This document shows positions 42,223 through 48,054 of a DNA stretch of 48,054 nucleotides, piece by piece (within the stretch, counting starts at the first letter, position 1; every line of letters begins with the position of its first letter). Source of the stretch: JAAYGT01 sp050252075 (GTDB taxonomy: Bacteria; Pseudomonadota; Gammaproteobacteria; Burkholderiales; Burkholderiaceae_B); contig JBFWLP010000013.1 of NCBI GenBank assembly GCA_050252075.1, positions 1 through 48,054 on the forward strand, given 5' to 3'. The translations under genes and the position numbers were made by a program. The notes beneath the pieces were generated by a model. That model searched no databases and had not been told where the DNA came from. It saw only the letters and a program-made list of their open reading frames with translations.

Positions 42223-43137
42223 TTACACAGCGGCAGCGCCCCCCACGATTTCTGAAATTTCTTTGGTAATGGCAGCCTGACGGGTTTTGTTGTAAACCAG
42301 TTGCAGGTCGCCGATGACTTTCTTGGCATTGTCCGACGCGGCTTTCATGGCCACCATACGGGCCGACTGTTCCGACGCCATATTTTCTGCGACAGCCTGA
42401 TACACCAAGCCTTCAACGTAACGCATCAACAAATCGTCGATAACCGTTTTCGCATCGGGTTCGTAGATGTAGTCCCAGCCGTAATCAGACTTGACCACCA
42501 CATTGTCGGCTTCATCGCCGATGGGGTTGGCCTGCTGGAACGGATCACCCAGACCGTTGGGCAGCGGCAGCAAACGCAAGAAGGTGGGTTCCTGCTTCAT
42601 GGTGTTCACAAAGCGGTTCGTTGCCAGGTAAACGGCATCGATCTTGCCATCGACGAAATCATCGATCTGAACCTTGATCGCCCCGATAAGGCGTTCCAGA
42701 TTGGGTTTGTCGCCCAGCTGGACCTCTTGTGACACCAGGTTGGCACCGATACGGGTCAGCACGCCCAGGCCCTTGTTGCCGATGGCGGTGGCCTGCACCT
42801 TGATACCCTGCTGCTCGAACTCGCGCAGACGCGCCAGCACCAGACGCATGATATTGGTGTTCAAGCCGCCGCAAAGGCCTTTGTCGGTGGAGACCACGAC
42901 AATGCCCACAGCGTTCAGCTTGCTGCGTTCGATCATGTACGGGTGCGTGTAATCGGGGTTGGCCTGCATCAGGTGAGCCGCGATTTCACGCACTTTCGTT
43001 GCATAGGGACGGCCGGCGCGCATACGATCTTGCGCCTTGCGCATTTTCGATGCAGCCACCATCTCCATGGCTTTGGTGATCTTGCGCGTGTTTTGCACGC
43101 TCTTGATCTTGGTTCGTATTTCCTTAATTCCGGCCAT
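42223..43137 (-). CDS. atpG: ATP synthase F1 gamma subunit
   Basis: Rotor shaft within the alpha-beta hexamer. The conserved N-terminal helix has IKSVQNTRKITKAMEMVAA and the C-terminal helix ends RQAAITKEISEIVGGA, the two strands of the coiled coil. Between them SDKGLCGGLN-like STDKGLCGGLNT marks the globular domain. The 304 aa length is slightly above the E. coli protein (287). Confidence 0.97.
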   Translation of the reverse strand: MAGIKEIRTKIKSVQNTRKITKAMEMVAASKMRKAQDRMRAGRPYATKVREIAAHLMQANPDYTHPYMIERSKLNAVGIVVVSTDKGLCGGLNTNIMRLVLARLREFEQQGIKVQATAIGNKGLGVLTRIGANLVSQEVQLGDKPNLERLIGAIKVQIDDFVDGKIDAVYLATNRFVNTMKQEPTFLRLLPLPNGLGDPFQQANPIGDEADNVVVKSDYGWDYIYEPDAKTVIDDLLMRYVEGLVYQAVAENMASEQSARMVAMKAASDNAKKVIGDLQLVYNKTRQAAITKEISEIVGGAAAV

Positions 43138-43236
43138 CGCTTGTTCCTGAAAGGGCGTTAGCGTCGGGTAAGTTCTGAACTACCCGTACCAACAGAGGGG
43201 GGTGCCGCCTGCGCTGCGACCCCCTTGCCTAGGAAA

Positions 43237-44778
43237 TTAAAAAGTACCGTGCTTTTTAAATTCCTGAATGGCGTTCGCCAGTGCTGCCTCGTCGTCTTTG
43301 GACAACTCTTTCGTATCTTCGATGCGCTTGATCAGATCCTGGTGTTTGGTTTTCAGGTGGTCTTTCAGCGCTTTCTCGAACGGCAGAATCTGCTCGACTT
43401 CCAGATCATCGAGGTAGCCGTTGTTGACGGCATACAGCGATACGGCCTGCTCCCAGACCTGGAGCGGCTGGTACTGAGGCTGTTTGAGCAGCTCGACCAC
43501 ACGCTTGCCCCGTTCGAGCTGGCGGCGGGTGGCATCGTCGAGGTCGGAGGCAAACTGGGCGAACGCCGCCAGTTCACGGTACTGCGCCAGGTCGGTACGA
43601 ATACCGCCGGACAGCTTCTTCACAACCTTGGTTTGCGCTGCACCACCCACACGCGACACCGAAATACCGGCGTTGATCGCGGGACGGATACCGGCGTTGA
43701 ACAAGTCGGTTTCCAGGAAGATCTGGCCGTCGGTAATGGAAATGACGTTGGTGGGAACGAAGGCGGAAACGTCGCCGGCCTGGGTTTCGATGATGGGCAA
43801 TGCCGTCAGCGAACCGGTTTTGCCTTTGACGGCACCTTTGGTGAACGCCTCGACATATTCCTCGTTGACACGGGCCGCACGCTCAAGCAGACGCGAGTGC
43901 AGGTAGAAAACGTCGCCGGGATACGCTTCGCGGCCGGGAGGACGACGCAGCAGCAAGGATACCTGGCGATACGCCCAGGCCTGCTTGGTCAGATCGTCGT
44001 AAATGATAAGGGCATCTTCGCCGCGATCGCGGAAGTATTCACCCATGGTGCAACCGGAGTAAGCCGCCAGGTATTGCATGGCGGCGGAATCGGAAGCTGC
44101 AGCCGCCACCACGATGGTGTATTCCATGGCGCCGTGCTCTTCGAGCTTGCGCACCACGTTGTTGATCGTGGAGGCTTTCTGGCCGATCGCCACGTAAACG
44201 CAGGTGACGCCCTTGCCTTTCTGGCTGATGATGGTGTCAACGGCTACGGCTGTCTTGCCGGTTTGACGGTCACCAATGATCAGCTCGCGCTGGCCGCGGC
44301 CGATAGGCACCATGGCGTCGATAGCCTTGATACCGGTTTGCAGCGGCTGCGACACCGATTTACGTGCAATAACGCCCGGAGCCACCTTTTCGATGATGTC
44401 GGTTTCTTTGGCGTTGATGGGACCCTTGCCGTCGATGGGCATACCCAGCGCGTCGACAACGCGGCCGCGCAGTTCGGGCCCGACGGGCACTTCCAGAATA
44501 CGACCGGTGGTTTTAACGGGGTCGCCTTCGGAAACGCCGGTGTAGTCACCCAGAATAACCGCGCCGACGGAATCGCGCTCAAGGTTGAGCGCCAGTCCGA
44601 ACACGTTATTCGGGAATTCAAGCATTTCGCCTTGCATCACGTCGGACAAGCCGTGGATGCGGGTAATACCGTCGGTCACGGCTACGACCGTGCCCTGCGT
44701 ACGTACGTCGGTCGACGCGCCCAGGCCTTCAATTCGGCTTTTGAGCAGTTCGCTGATCTCTGACGGGTTAAGTTGCAT
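43237..44778 (-). CDS. atpA: ATP synthase F1 alpha subunit
   Basis: Nucleotide-binding, non-catalytic subunit of F1. Walker A GDRQTGKT is at residues 169-176, as in E. coli. The region VSRVGGAAQTKVVKKLSGG is the alpha signature. The N-terminus (MQLNPSEISELLKSRIE, first 17 residues) is the part that binds delta. Length is 513 aa. A long antisense frame covers most of it but is a shadow. About 100 bases separate it from atpG. Confidence 0.98.
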   Translation of the reverse strand: MQLNPSEISELLKSRIEGLGASTDVRTQGTVVAVTDGITRIHGLSDVMQGEMLEFPNNVFGLALNLERDSVGAVILGDYTGVSEGDPVKTTGRILEVPVGPELRGRVVDALGMPIDGKGPINAKETDIIEKVAPGVIARKSVSQPLQTGIKAIDAMVPIGRGQRELIIGDRQTGKTAVAVDTIISQKGKGVTCVYVAIGQKASTINNVVRKLEEHGAMEYTIVVAAAASDSAAMQYLAAYSGCTMGEYFRDRGEDALIIYDDLTKQAWAYRQVSLLLRRPPGREAYPGDVFYLHSRLLERAARVNEEYVEAFTKGAVKGKTGSLTALPIIETQAGDVSAFVPTNVISITDGQIFLETDLFNAGIRPAINAGISVSRVGGAAQTKVVKKLSGGIRTDLAQYRELAAFAQFASDLDDATRRQLERGKRVVELLKQPQYQPLQVWEQAVSLYAVNNGYLDDLEVEQILPFEKALKDHLKTKHQDLIKRIEDTKELSKDDEAALANAIQEFKKHGTF

Positions 44779-44813
44779 GTTCAGACTCCTGGAATCCTGT
44801 TATGTGGCCCGCT

Positions 44814-45353
44814 TTAGGCGGCCAGCGTATCGCGCATGCGGGCCAGCTGTGCCCGCACAGAAGTGTCAAGTACCTGGTCGCCAACAGCCACACGTACGCC
44901 ACCGACCAATGACGGGTCGACAGTGACGACGGGCTTGAGCTTGAGACCAAACTTTTTCTCCAACCCGGCGACAAGCTGCTGGACTTGCTCGTCGGCGAGC
45001 GGAAAGGCGCTGGTGATTTCAGCCAGCGCGCTGCCTTCATGTTGGTTCTTGAGCAACTCGAACTGTTCGGCGATTTGCGGCAACGCCAGGATACGGTTGT
45101 TGTTGACCAGTAGCTCGATGAAGTTACGTGCCTTTGCCGAAAGCGGAGATTTGATCAGACCCACGAACAACTCGATGCGCTGCTGCGCATTCAGACGGGG
45201 ATCTGTCAGTGCTTCACGCACATCGCCCAGGCTAGCCACCTGAGCAAGTTCGGACACCAGAGCCGACCACGACGCCAGGCCGTCCTGGTCGTCGCGAGCC
45301 GTGGCAAAAAGCGCCTCGGCGTACGGTCTGGCAATAGTCGATAATTCAGCCAT
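44814..45353 (-). CDS. atpH: ATP synthase F1 delta subunit
   Basis: Joins F1 to the peripheral stalk. The 179-aa protein has the N-terminal six-helix domain starting STIARPYAEALFATA and a C-terminal domain with VDPSLVGGVRVAVGDQVLDTS. These are the usual landmarks. It starts 14 bases after atpF. Confidence 0.96.
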   Translation of the reverse strand: MAELSTIARPYAEALFATARDDQDGLASWSALVSELAQVASLGDVREALTDPRLNAQQRIELFVGLIKSPLSAKARNFIELLVNNNRILALPQIAEQFELLKNQHEGSALAEITSAFPLADEQVQQLVAGLEKKFGLKLKPVVTVDPSLVGGVRVAVGDQVLDTSVRAQLARMRDTLAA

Positions 45354-45367
45354 GGCCTGCCCTGAAG

Positions 45368-45838
45368 TTAGAGTTGAGCCTTGAGCTGTTCAAGCAGCTC
45401 GGCGTGTGCTTTAGCATCAACTTCTCGTTTGAGAATTTGTTCTGCACCCTTGACCGCCAGAAGAGCGACATCGCTGCGCAAGGCCTCGCGAGCACGCTGG
45501 ACTTCCTGAGCCGCGTCTTGCTGGGCTTGCGCGACAATACGCGCTTTCTCGGCTTCGCCTTCGCGACGAGCCTGGTCGATAAGGGCGGCTGCCTGTTTCT
45601 CGGCCTCGACCATGCGAGCATGGTTTTCTGTTTTTGCAGAAGCCTCGATCAGGCTGATGCGCGCCTGGGCCTGGGCCAGATCGGCTTTACCCTTATCAGC
45701 GGCCGCAAGGCCGTCTGCTATTTTCTGGCGTCGATCATCCATTGCCTTCGTCAGGGGCGGCCACACGAATTTCATCGTGAACCAGCCCAAAACGAAAAAC
45801 ACGATCATCTGAAAAAAGAGAGTCGCGTTTAAGTTCAC
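45368..45838 (-). CDS. atpF: ATP synthase F0 b subunit
   Basis: Peripheral-stalk subunit: one membrane helix at about residues 5-28 (MNLNATLFFQMIVFFVLGWF begins it), followed by a long Ala/Glu/Lys/Arg-rich coiled coil to the end. The 156-aa length equals that of E. coli b. A gap of about 130 bases, with a small hairpin, separates it from atpE. Confidence 0.96.
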   Translation of the reverse strand: MNLNATLFFQMIVFFVLGWFTMKFVWPPLTKAMDDRRQKIADGLAAADKGKADLAQAQARISLIEASAKTENHARMVEAEKQAAALIDQARREGEAEKARIVAQAQQDAAQEVQRAREALRSDVALLAVKGAEQILKREVDAKAHAELLEQLKAQL

Positions 45839-45946
45839 GGTCGTTTCCCTTTAATACCACTTACGTCAGGCAGACTGCGCTGCATGACCTATGATGTTTT
45901 CTGCCGCAGGACCGGCGCTGTTACCGGCACCCCCGCGGCCACGTGA

Positions 45947-45962
45947 CCCGTTCATAAACGGG
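45947..45962 (-). other. Short hairpin after atpE
   Basis: CCCGTT and AACGGG form a 6-pair stem with a 4-base loop, ten bases after the atpE stop. It may protect the 3' end of atpE, whose product is needed in many copies; no T run is present. Confidence 0.35.
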
Positions 45963-45971
45963 ATGCAACAC

Positions 45972-46214
45972 TTAGCCGACGAAGGGGTTGGCGAAAGCGA
46001 ACAACATGGCGATACCAACACCGATCAGGAATGCAGCGTCGATCAGACCAGCCAGCAGGAACATCTTGGTTTGCAATGCATTCATGAGCTCAGGCTGACG
46101 AGCGGAGGCTTCAAGATACTTTCCACCCATGAGAGCGATACCGATACATGCACCGATAGCACCGAGACCAATAATAAGACCGCAAGCGAGAGCAACGAAA
46201 GCAACGTTGGTCAT
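45972..46214 (-). CDS. atpE: ATP synthase F0 c subunit
   Basis: Proteolipid that forms the rotating c-ring. Two membrane helices are joined by the polar loop ARQPEL. The ion-carrying carboxylate is Asp59 in GLIDAAF. The Gln, Glu and Ser positions used by Na+-type rings are not present (Ile lies where the Gln would be), so proton coupling is expected. Length is 80 aa. Confidence 0.97.
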   Translation of the reverse strand: MTNVAFVALACGLIIGLGAIGACIGIALMGGKYLEASARQPELMNALQTKMFLLAGLIDAAFLIGVGIAMLFAFANPFVG

Positions 46215-46316
46215 GACAACTCCTTGGTTAAAAACCGTGTAATCAAAAAGTCAAAGAAACTGCTTTGCAAGAAAACCTTGCACCCCGGCCGGACGAAATG
46301 CCCGGACCGAATTCTG

Positions 46317-47198
46317 TTAATGGCCTTCGTGAGCCTGACCCACGTAAACGAGTGTCAGCATCATGAAAATAAATGCCTGCAGCAGCACGATCATGATGTG
46401 GAAGATTGCCCACACCGAACCGGCCAACACATGCCCAATACCCAAGCCAATGCTTGCGCCATTAAACCCTGTCCATGCACCACCAAGCAGCGCGATAAGC
46501 ATAAAGATCAGCTCGCCGGCGAACATGTTACCGAACAGCCGCATACCCAGCGAAACTGATTTTGCAGCGTATTCGATACAGTTCAGCAAGAAGTTGAACG
46601 GCGCCAATACAATGCCGGCCAACCCATGCGCATGGAAGGGAGCGGTAAACAATTCTTTTACAAAACCACCCGGACTCTTGATCTTGATGCCGTAGTAGAA
46701 CATTAGCAGCAGCACACCAAAGGACATGCCGAGCGGCACGTTCAGATCGGCCGGGGGAAGAATGCGGTGGTAATACAGAGGATCGCCGTGCTCGGCACCC
46801 AGGCCGGACACCTTCAACAACCAGGGCACCAGATCGACCGGCACCAGATCAAGCGCGTTCATGAGCGCGATCCAGACGAACACGGTGAGAGCCAGCGGCG
46901 ACACAAAACGACGTGAGGTTTCGTTGGGAATGATGCTTTTGGCCTGATCTTCGACCATATCGACCAAGGTTTCCACAAACGCCTGGAAACGCCCGGGAAC
47001 ACCCGCCGTCGCATTACGGGCGGCACGCGCCAGAAAGAACACGACGATCAGGCCCATGGCCAGCGACCAGAACATGGAGTCAAAGTTCAATACACTGAAA
47101 TCGGCAATACTTTCCTGCTTGCCGCCAACGGTATTGAAGTGAACCAAATGGTGTTGAATGTAGTAAGACTGGGGCGAAACGTCACTAGCAGCAGCCAT
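46317..47198 (-). CDS. atpB: ATP synthase F0 a subunit
   Basis: Stator subunit that forms the proton half-channels. It has 293 aa and five or six membrane helices. The essential Arg lies in SLGMRLFGNMFAGEL. The C-terminal helix contains the expected polar residues (LLQAFIFMMLTLVYVGQA, in part). ATG at 47198 is chosen because AGGA lies ten bases upstream; an in-frame TTG at 47222 would add eight residues. A 102-base gap separates it from atpE. Confidence 0.95.
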   Translation of the reverse strand: MAAASDVSPQSYYIQHHLVHFNTVGGKQESIADFSVLNFDSMFWSLAMGLIVVFFLARAARNATAGVPGRFQAFVETLVDMVEDQAKSIIPNETSRRFVSPLALTVFVWIALMNALDLVPVDLVPWLLKVSGLGAEHGDPLYYHRILPPADLNVPLGMSFGVLLLMFYYGIKIKSPGGFVKELFTAPFHAHGLAGIVLAPFNFLLNCIEYAAKSVSLGMRLFGNMFAGELIFMLIALLGGAWTGFNGASIGLGIGHVLAGSVWAIFHIMIVLLQAFIFMMLTLVYVGQAHEGH

Positions 47199-47256
47199 TT
47201 GAAACTTATCCTGTAATTGCAAGACCGGAACCAGGTTCCAGGCGGAAAATTCTGCG

Positions 47257-47721
47257 CTACGGCAACCTGCGGAACATAAGCAGAAGCACGTAGCCTTTTA
47301 ATACACATAACAAACCGAACAGCAGCGCGGGCCATACCACCCACTGCTTGCCGAACCAGGCCACCAGACCCAGCACAACGACAGCCGAAGCCAACTTGAA
47401 GGCTTCGCCGATAAAAAACGTAAAGGGACTGCTTTGCCGCGACCCCCACAACCCCACAAACAAACGCAAGGCAAAAAGCGCGTTGGGCAAAAAGTACGCC
47501 ATTCCGCCCACCAGTGCCGATACCGCAGCACCCCAGCCACCAACCGCCCCGGACACCCCGACGGCAAAAGCCAGCATGACACTCTGAGCACCAAGCACCC
47601 GAAGAATGCCTTGCCCGGATTTCCTGCGCAGGCTTTCTCGCTGAGACTCCGTCAGTTCAATGGGCTTGGGAAGATCGGCTTCTGCCTGGTTATAGTCAGC
47701 ACGAACCAAAACGACCCCCAT
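47257..47721 (-). CDS. atpI: ATP synthase assembly protein AtpI
   Basis: Small membrane protein that helps assemble the c-ring; it is not part of the final enzyme. The 154-aa product has a polar N-terminus of about 40 residues and four membrane helices. The family-like GGMAYFLPNALFALRLF and GEAFKLAS stretches are present. It is first in the operon, as usual. The ATG lacks a strong ribosome site. Confidence 0.92.
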   Translation of the reverse strand: MGVVLVRADYNQAEADLPKPIELTESQRESLRRKSGQGILRVLGAQSVMLAFAVGVSGAVGGWGAAVSALVGGMAYFLPNALFALRLFVGLWGSRQSSPFTFFIGEAFKLASAVVVLGLVAWFGKQWVVWPALLFGLLCVLKGYVLLLMFRRLP

Positions 47722-47819
47722 AGCCTGAACGACTTCGCCGCCACTTTCCCGCTGCTTTGCTCATTCCCGCTGTTTTGTTCAGCTTGTTTTAGGGTTTGCA
47801 TGTTACGGCAAACTCAAAG

Positions 47820-47849
47820 AGTATAACGTGTTTTTTACCACGCTCGCAA
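47820..47849 (-). promoter_or_regulatory. Promoter of the ATP synthase operon
   Basis: On the minus strand TTGCGA (47849-47844) and TATACT (47825-47820) are 18 bases apart, about 100 bases before the atpI ATG. The -10 matches five of six consensus positions and the -35 four. Confidence 0.6.
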
Positions 47850-47926
47850 GCAAAAGGGCCCGTTGTGTTGCAGGCACACCTATTCAGAAGAACGACGGCA
47901 GGCGCGCGTTAGCGGGGAACCCGCCA

Positions 47927-47952
47927 CGAAAAAGCGCGCCGGTTGGCGCGCT
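47927..47952 (-). terminator. Terminator of the enoyl-CoA hydratase gene
   Basis: AGCGCGCC and GGCGCGCT form a perfect 8-pair stem with a 4-base loop and a run of five T on the minus strand. It lies about 30 bases after the stop of the gene at the window's right edge and isolates it from the atp promoter. Confidence 0.88.
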
Positions 47953-47981
47953 GCAACAATTTCGACTTGCCGCTTAAAGGC

Positions 47982-48054
47982 TTACACGTGCTTGAAATCG
48001 GGCTTGCGTTTTTCAACGAAAGCCTTCATTCCTTCTTTCTGGTCTTGGGTGGCG
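47982..48054 (-). CDS. Enoyl-CoA hydratase/isomerase, C-terminal end only
   Basis: Only the last 24 codons are in the window. They read KEGMKAFVEKRKPDFKHV before the stop, the usual C-terminus of crotonase-family enoyl-CoA hydratases. Which hydratase it is cannot be told from this fragment. It is on the same strand as the ATP synthase operon but has its own terminator. Confidence 0.8.
   Translation of the reverse strand, partial: ATQDQKEGMKAFVEKRKPDFKHV

Noticed and set aside
43225..44763. Plus-strand open frame of 512 codons opposite atpA
   Set aside because: It is antisense to a certain ATP synthase alpha gene, and its residue mix (His, Gln and Gly-rich) is typical of shadow frames in GC-rich genes. 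No ribosome site precedes it.
1..48054. CRISPR arrays, prophage, transposase or toxin-antitoxin genes
   Set aside because: None of the reading frames or repeat patterns fit; the window is dense with intact housekeeping genes.

Overview
This window reads as core chromosome of a high-GC betaproteobacterium, most likely family Alcaligenaceae (Bordetella, Achromobacter or Pusillimonas relatives). The clues are protein content and gene order: obgE-proB, ftsEX-mutY, the order mreB-mreC-mreD-mrdA-rodA, gatCAB, metX-metW, a Bug-type tripartite-tricarboxylate binding protein, an aapJQMP amino-acid transporter and a complete atpIBEFHAGDC operon. The family assignment is inference, because no database search was possible. 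Every recognised gene appears intact, and no insertion sequence, prophage, integrase or CRISPR array was seen.

Layout. 1-2.4 kb: obgE and proB. 2.3-3.8 kb: two divergent regulators, one with a receiver-like domain plus a winged helix and one XRE-type, around an AT-rich control region. 3.9-5.7 kb: an OmpA-like lipoprotein and a Bug protein. 5.8-10 kb: the aapJQMP ABC transporter operon on the minus strand. 10.1-12.7 kb: ftsE-ftsX-mutY. 12.7-18.4 kb: the rod-shape cluster mreBCD-mrdA-rodA on the minus strand. 18.7-22 kb: gatCAB. 22-26.1 kb: pyrE, an exonuclease III gene, a host-attachment-family protein, an AmpG-like permease and metW. 26.1-28.5 kb: metX with a SAM-II riboswitch leader, a divergent short LuxR-type regulator and a lipoprotein. 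28.5-31.4 kb: gshA, tRNA-Arg(CCG) and a membrane-anchored di-domain cytochrome c. 31.5-33.5 kb: a 3-hydroxyacyl-CoA dehydrogenase and a 77-residue orphan protein with a striking promoter. 33.5-39.3 kb: rep, priA and hemE. 39.3-40.1 kb: a Fis-type regulator. 40.3-47.7 kb: the ATP synthase operon. 48 kb: the end of an enoyl-CoA hydratase gene.

How it works together. Most of the window is housekeeping: ribosome and cell-cycle GTPase function, proline and methionine synthesis, cell division and elongation, tRNA amidation, nucleotide synthesis, DNA repair and replication restart, haem synthesis and respiration with ATP synthesis. The less ordinary content is regulatory. It comprises the SAM-II riboswitch, two orphan regulators with degenerate receiver-like domains, a LuxR-type protein without a ligand-binding domain, paired AGGGT-N2-ACCCT operators over the promoter of the 77-residue protein, and an AT-rich hemE-priA gap with two DnaA-box-like sites. 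No convincing new multi-gene system was found. The best leads for something undescribed are the 77-residue gene with its operators and the regulator control region at 3.26-3.31 kb.
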